A DNA stretch of 64,000 nt from Pseudomonas sp. NFACC02 (lineage in GTDB: Bacteria; Pseudomonadota; Gammaproteobacteria; Pseudomonadales; Pseudomonadaceae). Every line of letters starts with the position of its first letter. Position 1 is the first letter of the stretch. Below are positions 41,723-49,878 of the stretch, one piece after another. Position numbers and translations under genes: made by a program. A model generated the notes under the pieces. That model was not told the DNA's origin. It worked only from the letters and a program-made list of their open reading frames with translations, and searched no databases. Where the stretch lies: NCBI RefSeq assembly GCF_900110765.1, contig NZ_FOEO01000004.1, forward strand, positions 124,001 to 188,000, in the 5' to 3' direction.

Positions 41723-42880
41723 TTACCAGAACGTCGTTGTCCCGGCGTTTAGACGGCCGGTAATGACCGCGATGGCTTTTTCCACGTCTGCCGCCTGGGT
41801 GTAGCGTCCCAGGCTCAAGCGCAGGCTGCTGCCGGCCTGTGCCTGACTCAGACCCAGGGCGAGCAACACATGGGAGGCGCCGCTGCTCGCTGAGTTGCAC
41901 GCCGACGTCGACGACACCGCTAATTCGCTGGACAGACTCATGGCGTTAAAGCCTGGGCTGTCGACGCAAATATTCAGAGTGTGCGGAACGCGCTGGTCTG
42001 GATCGCCATTAAGGCTGACGCCCGGCAGGGCCAGCAAACCGTCGCGTAATTGAGCCGACAGTATGCTGATCCGTTGCAGTTCTTCGGCCATCTCGGCGCT
42101 GGCCAGGGCATAGGCGGCGCCCATGCCGACAATCTGGTGCGTCGCCAGCGTGCCCGAACGGAAGCCCTGTTCATGACCGCCGCCATGAATTTGTGCTTCC
42201 AGCAGCGGACGCGCTCGCTCACCGACGAACAGTGCACCGATGCCTTTGGGGCCATAGGTCTTATGCGCGGAAAAGGACATCAGGTCGACGGGCAATGTGT
42301 TCAGATCAATCGCGAGCTTGCCGGCGCCTTGGGCGGCATCGACATGGAACAGAGCGCCTCCATCGTGGACAAGCTGGCCGATGGTGGCGATGTCCGTGAC
42401 CGTGCCCAATTCGTTATTGACCAGCATCAGCGAGACCAGCAGCGTGTCTTCGCGCAACGCCTGACGCACAGCCTCCGGCTGGATCAAGCCTGTGCTGTCG
42501 GGCTCGAGCCAGGTCACGGGGTAACCAGCGTGCTCGAGTTGACGCACCGTATCGATCACCGCCTTGTGTTCGATGCGGCTGGTGATCAGATGTCGGCGCG
42601 AACCTTTGGCGCCAGCGGCGATGCCTTTGATCGCCAGGTTATTGGACTCTGTCGCGCCGGAGGTCCAGATCAGCGACTCGGCACTCGCGCCGACCAGTTC
42701 GCCAACCTGACGCCTCGCCAGTTCTACCGCCTGGCGGGCCTGATTGCCGTAGGCATGGGAGCTGGAAGCCGGATTGCCGAAGGTGCCTTCACGGCCCAGG
42801 CACGTCACCATCGCCTGGATGACGCGATCATCGACAGGGGTGGTGGCTGCGTAGTCGAAATAACAAGGAAGTGAGCTCAT
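41723..42880 (-). CDS. Cysteine desulfurase, IscS/NifS type, stand-alone
   Basis: A 385-residue PLP enzyme that takes sulfur from cysteine to give alanine and an enzyme persulfide. It has YFDYAATTPVDDRV at the N-terminus, the PLP lysine in MSFSAHKTYGPKGIGAL and the mobile-loop cysteine in VSSTSACNSASSGASHVL. No iscR, iscU or suf genes surround it, so it is not the housekeeping isc copy. It is divergent from an Lrp-type regulator. It may serve cysteine degradation or a tRNA/cofactor thiolation step. Confidence 0.9.
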   Translation of the reverse strand: MSSLPCYFDYAATTPVDDRVIQAMVTCLGREGTFGNPASSSHAYGNQARQAVELARRQVGELVGASAESLIWTSGATESNNLAIKGIAAGAKGSRRHLITSRIEHKAVIDTVRQLEHAGYPVTWLEPDSTGLIQPEAVRQALREDTLLVSLMLVNNELGTVTDIATIGQLVHDGGALFHVDAAQGAGKLAIDLNTLPVDLMSFSAHKTYGPKGIGALFVGERARPLLEAQIHGGGHEQGFRSGTLATHQIVGMGAAYALASAEMAEELQRISILSAQLRDGLLALPGVSLNGDPDQRVPHTLNICVDSPGFNAMSLSSELAVSSTSACNSASSGASHVLLALGLSQAQAGSSLRLSLGRYTQAADVEKAIAVITGRLNAGTTTFW

Positions 42881-43003
42881 GGGAAGAAATCCGCGCTGTC
42901 CGTAATGGTGAAAATACTACTCGCGCTGAACCGGAAAAAAATTGATTACTGAACGCTGTTTAACGGCGGAGTTAGATTATTTTTCTCCTTGAAGCATCTT
43001 GAA

Positions 43004-43018
43004 GGGAATATGATTCCC
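43004..43018. promoter_or_regulatory. Inverted repeat between the desulfurase and Lrp genes
   Basis: GGGAAT-ATG-ATTCCC is a 6-bp dyad with a 3-base centre in the 211-bp divergent promoter region, a plausible operator for the adjacent Lrp/AsnC regulator. No further support is visible. Confidence 0.4.
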
Positions 43019-43091
43019 GTTAACAGAAGCTTCAGGTCTATCCTTATCGCCCGAAGCCCTATCATTCCGCTTTTGAAACGGCAGGCACTCA

Positions 43092-43568
43092 ATGGACAAA
43101 TTTGACCAGGCGATTCTGAGCATCCTGCAGAGCGACTGCACCCGCCCCTTGGCCGAAATCGCCGAAAGCATTGGACTGGGCAGCACGGCCTGCTGGCGAC
43201 GCGTCCAGAAGCTCGAAGAACAGGGCATGATTCGCGGCCGAGTGGCCTTGCTCGACCCCGCACAGCTCAACGTTGCGGTGACGGTGTTCGCGGCCATGCG
43301 CACCAACCAACACAATGCCGAGTGGCTGGGCGGCTTCCATGATCTGGTCGCAACCCTTCCGGAAGTCGTCGAATGCTACCGAATGGCGGGCGACACGGAT
43401 TACATGCTGCGCATCGTCGTGCCGGACATCGCCGGCTACGACGCCGTATACAAGAAGTTGATTCAGCTGTCGGGCATCACCGACATCAGCTCCAGCTTTG
43501 CCATGGAGCAGATCAAGTCGACGACGCAGTTGCCACTGAATTACAGCCACAAAAAAGCAGCCATGTGA
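43092..43568 (+). CDS. Lrp/AsnC family transcriptional regulator
   Basis: 158 residues: N-terminal winged HTH (DQAILSILQSDCTRPLAEIA, then STACWRRVQKLEEQGMI) and a C-terminal RAM ligand domain (VVECYRMAGDTDYMLRIVV). The divergent cysteine desulfurase suggests control of cysteine or sulfur metabolism, as with DecR-type Lrp proteins, but this is by position only. Confidence 0.92.
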   Translation: MDKFDQAILSILQSDCTRPLAEIAESIGLGSTACWRRVQKLEEQGMIRGRVALLDPAQLNVAVTVFAAMRTNQHNAEWLGGFHDLVATLPEVVECYRMAGDTDYMLRIVVPDIAGYDAVYKKLIQLSGITDISSSFAMEQIKSTTQLPLNYSHKKAAM

Positions 43569-43580
43569 AGGCTGCTTTTT
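43553..43580. terminator. Bidirectional terminator between lrp-like and pcs
   Basis: A 10-bp stem AAAAGCAGCC/GGCTGCTTTT overlaps the lrp stop codon. A/T tracts on both sides let it serve the convergent pcs gene as well. Confidence 0.85.
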
Positions 43581-43601
43581 GGTCGGGACGCTTGAATGAC
43601 G

Positions 43602-44321
43602 TCAGAAGCGTGCCTTGTCGATCCACTCCAGCGAGGTGCGCCAGACACAGATGCCGAGGAAATACGCCGACATGGCGAGCCAGACGCCCAGCACAACAGT
43701 ACCGTTGTATGGGTGATTGATGACGAGCAGAAAGCTGCACAGAAACCAGACGCTGGTCACGGCAATGTTGATCGGCATGAAGCGACGCACACGGAACGGG
43801 TGAAGGAACTTCATCCGGGTCACGGTCAGCAGCGCCAGGCAGATGACGGTAATGAAGGTCAGCCATGGCGCGGGCGAAAGGATGTACACGCACAGCGCGA
43901 CCACGTTCCAGGCGGCGGGAAAGCCTTGGAAGTAGTTGTCCTTGCTCTTCATCTCGGTGTTGCAGAAGCAGAACAGCGACGACACGAGGATGATCGAAGT
44001 GGTCAGCAGCACGGTGTATTCCGGCAGCGGTATATAGCGGTAGATGAACAGCGCCGGGATGAACACATAGGTCAGGTAGTCGATCACCAGGTCCAGTACC
44101 GACCCGTCGAAATGCGGCAGTACCGACTGCACGTTGACCTTGCGCGCGAGCGAGCCGTCCACACCGTCGACGATCAGGGCAATGCCCAGCCACAACAGAC
44201 AGGCCTTGGGCTGATTGTCGAACAGCGCGATGGTGGCGAGGAAGGCGAGGACGACGCCAGTGGCCGTAAAACCATGGGCGCCCCATGCTTTGAGCCAGGC
44301 GATGCGTTGAATTGGGATCAT
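43602..44321 (-). CDS. pcs: Phosphatidylcholine synthase
   Basis: A 239-residue inner-membrane CDP-alcohol phosphatidyltransferase that joins choline to CDP-diacylglycerol. The Pcs form of the motif is visible: DGVDGSLARKVNVQ followed by DGSVLDLVID, with the longer spacing between AR and G than in other CDP-alcohol enzymes. About eight TM helices. The ATG at 44321 has AGAAGGAC; the longer frame adds 12 residues. Pcs makes host-like phosphatidylcholine in plant- and animal-associated bacteria, including P. syringae and P. aeruginosa. Confidence 0.93.
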   Translation of the reverse strand: MIPIQRIAWLKAWGAHGFTATGVVLAFLATIALFDNQPKACLLWLGIALIVDGVDGSLARKVNVQSVLPHFDGSVLDLVIDYLTYVFIPALFIYRYIPLPEYTVLLTTSIILVSSLFCFCNTEMKSKDNYFQGFPAAWNVVALCVYILSPAPWLTFITVICLALLTVTRMKFLHPFRVRRFMPINIAVTSVWFLCSFLLVINHPYNGTVVLGVWLAMSAYFLGICVWRTSLEWIDKARF

Positions 44322-44400
44322 GGACGGTCCTTCTGGAAATAAAGCCGGCCTGATCAACGCGCCGGAGCGGTTACCGATCGACCTGGCCGGAGGTGCAACT

Positions 44401-44421
44401 ATCGACCGGTCATCGGTCGAT
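44401..44421. promoter_or_regulatory. Inverted repeat upstream of pcs
   Basis: ATCGACCG-GTCAT-CGGTCGAT, 8-bp arms, in the 296-bp region between pcs and the secreted protein gene. Possible operator or hairpin; nothing else recognised there. Confidence 0.4.
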
Positions 44422-44617
44422 AAGGTTCACCCTCAACTCCTACACGGTAGCAGGCGACGCCGAATTCCGTTACTGAATTGTCAGAATGCCAGCAAGGAAG
44501 ACGCGCGTTCGCATGTCATTGGTCGCCTGACGGCAAAAAGAGGCAAAGTAGTGGCCCCTGTTTTTTGTAAGTTTCTGCAAAATTCGCCGTCTGTCAGTCA
44601 GTTAGGCAAGGATCTGC

Positions 44618-44947
44618 ATGCAATTTCTCAGGGTGGCTTTGGTGTTTTGTTTGGTCGCGGGCGCTTCTTCAGTTGCGTATGCGCGGGATCTGAGCAAGAA
44701 CGAGCGGGATTTATGCACCTGGGGCGCAGGCATTGCCGCCACGGCGCAGCAATACAAGCTGGCCGGGCTGACCCTGTACGGGGCACGGAACAAGATGCAG
44801 GCCAGACGCTTTCCTCAGCAATGGATGCGCATGAGCGCACTGGGCATCACCGAACAGACCTACGACAGTGCCTCACGGATGCGTCCGGAAAGCGTGAAGC
44901 AGGTTTATTACGAGGGCTGCACGCGGCACGAACTCGCGCGTCGCTGA
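44618..44947 (+). CDS. Small secreted protein of unknown function
   Basis: 109 residues with a signal peptide (cleavage near VAYA-RD) and an AAGGA ribosome site. The mature part is short, basic and mostly helical, with two cysteines (C33 and C101) that could pair in the periplasm (LCTWGAG and YEGCTRHE). I do not recognise the family. It stands alone between pcs and a GNAT gene. Confidence 0.65.
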   Translation: MQFLRVALVFCLVAGASSVAYARDLSKNERDLCTWGAGIAATAQQYKLAGLTLYGARNKMQARRFPQQWMRMSALGITEQTYDSASRMRPESVKQVYYEGCTRHELARR

Positions 44948-44982
44948 GGTCCGAAGGGACCGTCGCAGCCCTTTGCGTTTCT

Positions 44983-45552
44983 TCAGGAAAGCCGCTGCAT
45001 CAGGTAGGCCTCGCCGGTCACGCGAATCATCGGGTGGGGCGTGATCTGGCAGGTTTTTATCACCGAAAACCCGTGGCGTTCGTAAAAGCGTCTGGCGCCA
45101 GTGTTCTCGGCGTAGTCGATAAGGCTCAGTCCCTTGAGCCCCAGCGCATCGGCTCTTGATTGAGCATGGCGCAGCAACTGACCACCCAATCCCTTGTTCC
45201 TCCAGCCTTCATGCAGCGCCAGGCTGGAGATATACAGGGTGTCCGGCACTTCCATGTCCGCATACGGCGCCAGCACAGGGTCAGTGGCTGGCTGAGCATC
45301 GGGATCTTCGCGCATGACGTAACTGTGCATCATGCCCACCACTTCGCCATGGGCTTCGGCGATCAGACAGTTCTGGTAGGAAAAATCCACGCCCTCACGG
45401 GCATAGCGCTTCTCGCCCACATCGAGCAGATCCTGCCCCGGCTCCGCCAACTGACTCCAGATGTAATCCGACGCACCTTCCGAGGTGATCTGAAACAGGC
45501 GGGCGATTTCACGCGCATCCGAACGTCGCGCCGGACGAAATTCGACAGTCAT
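44983..45552 (-). CDS. GNAT family N-acetyltransferase
   Basis: 189 residues from the ATG at 45552 (MTVEFRPARRSDAREIARLF), a standard GNAT opening; the longer frame adds 48 Arg/Pro-rich residues. The acetyl-CoA loop is HEGWRNKGLGGQLL, and the late NTGARRFYERHGF is also typical. The acceptor is unknown. Convergent with the secreted protein gene. Confidence 0.85.
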   Translation of the reverse strand: MTVEFRPARRSDAREIARLFQITSEGASDYIWSQLAEPGQDLLDVGEKRYAREGVDFSYQNCLIAEAHGEVVGMMHSYVMREDPDAQPATDPVLAPYADMEVPDTLYISSLALHEGWRNKGLGGQLLRHAQSRADALGLKGLSLIDYAENTGARRFYERHGFSVIKTCQITPHPMIRVTGEAYLMQRLS

Positions 45553-45696
45553 TCTCAAGGCTCCACAAGGCATTGGGCGCCTTTTATAACGTGGAATGTG
45601 AGATCGCGGCAGGGCACCGGACGGCAACGTCGCAATCACGCTGGTTGCCGTCGTTTTGGCTGCGGAGCGCGCCGTTGCGGCGCGCCCGGCCATCAC

Positions 45697-47691
45697 TCAA
45701 TGCGTTGCGCGGGGAATGGTTTTAAGCAGGTCGGCAGGGCTGATGTGTCCCACGACCGGCACGCTGCCAGGTTGTGGCAGGCCGAGGATATTGCCCTTGA
45801 TCTTGCCGATCACGTGCATTTCGCAGGGCTTGCAGTCGAATTTCAAGGTCAGCACTTCATCACCGTGCACCAGTTGCATTGGCGCAACCTTGGTGCGCAC
45901 GCCCGTCACACCCTTGGCCTGTTTCGGGCACAGGTTGAAGGAGAACCGCAGGCAATGCTTGGTGATCATCACCGGCACTTCGCCGGTTTCTTCGTGAGCT
46001 TCGAACGCCGCGTCGATCAGTTGAACACCATGCCGGTGGTAGAAATCGCGGGCTTTCTGGTTGTAGACGTTGGCCAGGAATGACAGGTGTGATTCCGGGT
46101 ACACCGGCGGCGGGCTGGTTTCGGCTTTACGACCACCACGAGGATGGGCTGCAACCCGGGCGGCGGTCAGCGCGTCGATGACCTCACGGCGCAAGGCCTT
46201 GAGCTGGGAGTTGGGGACGAAGTACGCCTGCGGCGCGTCCAGCTTGACGTCGGTGGCATGGTACTGGGTCGTTCCCAGTTGGCCCAGCAAGTCCCGCAAC
46301 TGATCCAGTGCCTGTTCAGGTTTGTTCGCGGCGCCAAATGGCCCGTCCAGCGCGACGCTCGCGCTGATCCCTTCCTCGCTGGTGGCCGTCAGTTCCAGAC
46401 GGTCCTCACGCAGGTGCGCGAGCCAGGAAAGCCCGATGCGACGTTCGGCGGAGGTCTTCTGCAACGCCTGCTGCCAGTTGTGGTCCAGGTTGCGGTTCAG
46501 CGGGTGGTGAGGGCGAACCTTGTACAGGTCGGCCGGCATTTCGTTGGGTTCGACGCGGTAGCGATAGCGCTTTTCGCCGTCTTCTTCGAATTCACCCTTG
46601 GGCTCGGCGATGTTCGCGCGAAAACCCACCACCTCGCGCTTGATCAGCACATTCAGACCGTCGCCGTTGGTCAACGGGTCATGGGTCACGACCTGCAGGT
46701 CACGCTTGCCGACTTTTTCTACGATGCCCACCGGCAGACCGGTGAACGTCGGCGTATCGAACGCGCCGATGTCGATCTTGCGGTCGGTGACGAAGTAGTC
46801 GGTGCTGCCTCGGTGGAAGGTTTTCTCTGGATCGGGCAGGAAGAAGTGCGCTGTTCGCCCGCTGGAGGCGCGGGCCAGGTCAGGGCGATCTTCCAGTACG
46901 TCGTCCAGACGCTGACGGTAATAGGCCGTGATGTTTTTCACATAGCCCATGTCTTTATAGCGACCCTCGATCTTGAACGAGCGCACACCCGCTTCGACCA
47001 GAGCACGGATGTTGGCGCTCTGGTTGTTGTCTTTCATCGACAACAAGTGCTTTTCGAAGGCGACGACGCGGCCCTGATCGTCTTTTAACGTGTACGGCAA
47101 ACGGCAGGCTTGAGAGCAGTCGCCACGGTTGGCGCTGCGGCCATTCTGGGCGTGGGAGATGTTGCACTGCCCGGAGAAGGCGACGCACAGCGCGCCATGA
47201 ATGAAAAACTCGATGGCGGCATCGGTTTCATCGGCGATTGCGCGGATTTCCTGAAGGTTCAGCTCGCGGGCCAGCACCAGTTGGGAAAAGCCGGCCTGAT
47301 CGAGGAACTTCGCTCGCGCCAGGGTACGGATGTCGGTCTGGGTGCTGGCGTGCAGTTCGATGGGGGGAATGTCCAGCTCCATCACGCCGAGGTCTTGAAC
47401 GATCAACGCGTCGACGCCGGCGTCGTACAGTTCGTGGATCAGCTTGCGAGCCGGTTCCAGCTCGTTGTCGTGCAGGATGGTGTTGATCGTGGTGAACACC
47501 CGTGCGTGGTAACGGTGTGCGAATTCAACCAGTTCGGCGATATCGCTCACTTCGTTGCAGGCGTTGTGACGGGCGCCAAAGCTGGGGCCGCCGATATAAA
47601 TGGCGTCTGCGCCGTGCAGGATGGCCTCGCGCGCGATGGCGGTGTCGCGGGCGGGGCTGAGCAATTCGAGGTGATGCTTAGGTAGGGACAT
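45697..47691 (-). CDS. rlhA: 23S rRNA C2501 hydroxylase RlhA (peptidase U32 family)
   Basis: 664 residues from ATG at 47691. HHLELLSPARDTAIAREAIL, GADAIYIGG and FKIEGRYKDMGYVKNITAYY are U32/YdcP signatures. Four cysteines suited to an iron-sulfur cluster lie in ALCVAFSGQCNISH and GDCSQACRLPY. E. coli RlhA (YdcP) hydroxylates C2501 in the peptidyl-transferase centre, with iron and prephenate dependence. The full N- and C-terminal U32 domains are present. Its start has no clear ribosome site. Confidence 0.88.
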   Translation of the reverse strand: MSLPKHHLELLSPARDTAIAREAILHGADAIYIGGPSFGARHNACNEVSDIAELVEFAHRYHARVFTTINTILHDNELEPARKLIHELYDAGVDALIVQDLGVMELDIPPIELHASTQTDIRTLARAKFLDQAGFSQLVLARELNLQEIRAIADETDAAIEFFIHGALCVAFSGQCNISHAQNGRSANRGDCSQACRLPYTLKDDQGRVVAFEKHLLSMKDNNQSANIRALVEAGVRSFKIEGRYKDMGYVKNITAYYRQRLDDVLEDRPDLARASSGRTAHFFLPDPEKTFHRGSTDYFVTDRKIDIGAFDTPTFTGLPVGIVEKVGKRDLQVVTHDPLTNGDGLNVLIKREVVGFRANIAEPKGEFEEDGEKRYRYRVEPNEMPADLYKVRPHHPLNRNLDHNWQQALQKTSAERRIGLSWLAHLREDRLELTATSEEGISASVALDGPFGAANKPEQALDQLRDLLGQLGTTQYHATDVKLDAPQAYFVPNSQLKALRREVIDALTAARVAAHPRGGRKAETSPPPVYPESHLSFLANVYNQKARDFYHRHGVQLIDAAFEAHEETGEVPVMITKHCLRFSFNLCPKQAKGVTGVRTKVAPMQLVHGDEVLTLKFDCKPCEMHVIGKIKGNILGLPQPGSVPVVGHISPADLLKTIPRATH

Positions 47692-47812
47692 GTTTTTTAG
47701 TCGGATCGTCACGGTCAAGTCGCGCATTGTAGCGGCGAAACGCTTGACCGGCATCCATCGACTGCCCGATGGCGGCTACGCGTCAACGAAGCCGCCGATT
47801 CAGCGCGATGAC

Positions 47813-48193
47813 TCAGCCCTTGGCAGCCATCGCAGTGACTTCGACACGCATGCCTTCTACCGCCAGTGCGGCGACGCCGACGGCAGCGCGAACCGGCCAC
47901 GGCCTGGCAAAAAAACGCTTGTACACCTCGTTGAAAGCGGCGCGGTCGGCCATGTCGGTCAAGTAGATGGTGAGGTGCATGACATGGTCCATCGAACTGC
48001 CCGCGCGCTCCAATGCCACCTTCAGCGCTTGCAGCGTACATTCGCTCTGCGCTGTGATGTCGCCGAGTTCCAGACTGCCATCTGCGCGTGTCGGCACCTG
48101 GGTCGAGACCATGATCCCGCCAAAGGTGGCGACATCGGAAGAAATGGAGTCTGCATCGGGATCGGGAAGAAAGGTGAGGTCGTGAGTCGCCAT
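47813..48193 (-). CDS. RidA/YjgF/YER057c family protein
   Basis: 126 residues with the RidA fold. The C-terminal segment PVRAAVGVAALAVEGMRVEV carries the arginine and the glutamate used by RidA to hydrolyse reactive enamines/imines from PLP enzymes. Two RidA-like proteins are common in Pseudomonas, and this one need not be the canonical RidA. Several PLP enzymes lie within 10 kb, but no operon link is visible. Confidence 0.85.
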   Translation of the reverse strand: MATHDLTFLPDPDADSISSDVATFGGIMVSTQVPTRADGSLELGDITAQSECTLQALKVALERAGSSMDHVMHLTIYLTDMADRAAFNEVYKRFFARPWPVRAAVGVAALAVEGMRVEVTAMAAKG

Positions 48194-48606
48194 GAATCAT
48201 CTCTAGCTAGTGGAGGAAGACAAACAGGCCCCGCGTGAGTCGCTGAACCAAAGGCGGCCATCATAAAGGACAACGCGGGCTTTTGAGTGTCCGGCGGCAA
48301 AAGGCCGACCTGAATGGCTCATTCGCGCCGACAGGCTGCATCAAGTGCAGAGGGGACTGGCCGACACCTTAAAACGAACGTCTGTTTTGCAGGACGCGCC
48401 TCCCTGGGAGTAGCCCCTGTGAACATCCATTCTGCCGATGACCGACTTCAGGTTTCGGCTTGAGTCAAAGGCTGAGCCGCTGTCCCGAAAGTCGTTCAAT
48501 GCTTTATTTTGTCCGCATGGGTGCATCCGTTTCGTGTCGCGGACCGTATATATTTTGATGATGCGGGGCGCGATTCAACAACAATGTCGAAAGTGAGATA
48601 TCTGGT
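48194..48606. other. 413-bp intergenic region without a recognised gene
   Basis: No credible open frame, tRNA or strong terminator was found. AT-rich TATATATTTT at about 48547-48556 could be part of a promoter for the gene at 48607. Otherwise I see nothing specific. Confidence 0.6.
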
Positions 48607-48906
48607 ATGTGGATGCGAAAGCGGCGCGATTCTCTTGTGCAGGACTTGTCGGATACCGCCGAGGAACTGCGCTCATTGGGAAACCGGATAATGGAACTCT
48701 CGGTGGATCTGGCTCAAAAGAACCTTCCCCGGTCCGCTGAATCAACCGCCAGGATGGTGCTGACGCTGCAACAAAAAGAAGAGCTGCTGCGTCGACATGT
48801 CGAACGCCTGACCAAGACCGGAAACCTGGGTCGGCGGGTGACGGACCACATCGCCGAGCGTTCGGCGTCAGCGGCGCACGACCGACCCGACGATCAGCGC
48901 GGCTGA
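48607..48906 (+). CDS. Small helical hypothetical protein
   Basis: 99 residues, highly charged and predicted helical from about 8 to 75 (SDTAEELRSLGNRIMELSV, LQQKEELLRRHVERLTK), with heptad-like spacing that suggests a coiled coil. No signal peptide or cysteine. The ribosome site (GTGAGA) is weak. I do not recognise it. Real coding is likely but not certain. Confidence 0.5.
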   Translation: MWMRKRRDSLVQDLSDTAEELRSLGNRIMELSVDLAQKNLPRSAESTARMVLTLQQKEELLRRHVERLTKTGNLGRRVTDHIAERSASAAHDRPDDQRG

Positions 48907-48949
48907 TCAGACATTGACCTGAAACCGACAACGATGGAGCGCTGTTCAG

Positions 48950-49792
48950 ATGGCTCACTGCACGCCTTCTTCCGGGGAAGGCATCCGGAGCGCGATTGCG
49001 ACCGAGGCTGACAGCGTGATTGTCCAGGGTCATCATCAGCAGGACGCCGCGCGCAACGATCGCGCGATGTACGTGGGGTGCGCAGGTTGGTCACTGGCGC
49101 GCGAGTACTGGCCGCAGTTCGTCGAGCACGGCACGCATCTGGAACGCTACGCCACACGGATGGGCGCTGTGGAGATCAACAGTTCGTTCTATCGCGCTCA
49201 TCGCCCAGCCACCTACGCCAAATGGGCGGCTTCAGTGGGAAAAGACTTTCGCTTTTCGGTGAAGGTGCCCAAGGCCATTACCCATGAGCTCCGGTTGCAG
49301 AACTGTTCCGGTGTCCTCGACGCGTTCCTGTCGGAATGTGGCGCACTGGGCGATCGGCTAGGCTGCCTGCTGATTCAGTTACCGCCGTCGCTGGCGTTCG
49401 ATCCCGTCATCGCCCGTCCTTTTTTTGAGCAGCTCAGGACCCGTTATTCGGGATATGTGGTCATCGAGCCACGCCATGAGTCCTGGGTTCAAGCCGAACC
49501 GCTGCTGATCGACCACTGTATCGCCCAAGCAGCGGTCGACCCTTCACGGATAAGCAATGACAGGACACCGGCAGGCTGGCAAGGCCTGCGATACTGGCGC
49601 CTGCACGGTGCTCCACGGATTTATTACAGCGCTTATGGACCGGACTGGCTTGAACAAAGGGCGCGGGAGATCGCGTCAACGTCTTCAGATGGCGTTGCGA
49701 TCTGGTGCATTTTTGACAACACCGCGCAGGGCGCGGCGGTGGGTAACGCATTGTCGATGATGGCGTTGTTGAAAAAGCTCGGTACCGCCTGA
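48950..49792 (+). CDS. DUF72 (YecE-like) protein
   Basis: 280 residues. MYVGCAGWSLAREYWPQF, YATRMGAVEINSSFYRAHRP and FRFSVKVPKAITHE are the ordered signatures of the DUF72 TIM-barrel family, whose activity is unknown. The first 39 residues precede the conserved core and may be an over-call; an ATG at 49067 would start at the core but lacks a ribosome site. Convergent with the ExoIII-LigD gene. Confidence 0.85.
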   Translation: MAHCTPSSGEGIRSAIATEADSVIVQGHHQQDAARNDRAMYVGCAGWSLAREYWPQFVEHGTHLERYATRMGAVEINSSFYRAHRPATYAKWAASVGKDFRFSVKVPKAITHELRLQNCSGVLDAFLSECGALGDRLGCLLIQLPPSLAFDPVIARPFFEQLRTRYSGYVVIEPRHESWVQAEPLLIDHCIAQAAVDPSRISNDRTPAGWQGLRYWRLHGAPRIYYSAYGPDWLEQRAREIASTSSDGVAIWCIFDNTAQGAAVGNALSMMALLKKLGTA

Positions 49793-49878
49793 TCGCTAAC
49801 GGGAAGCGTCTGCTGGATTGGCGCATGCGGTAGGGCGCTTACAGCGAGGGGCGACCAGGTGTTGACCCGTCAAGCGGG

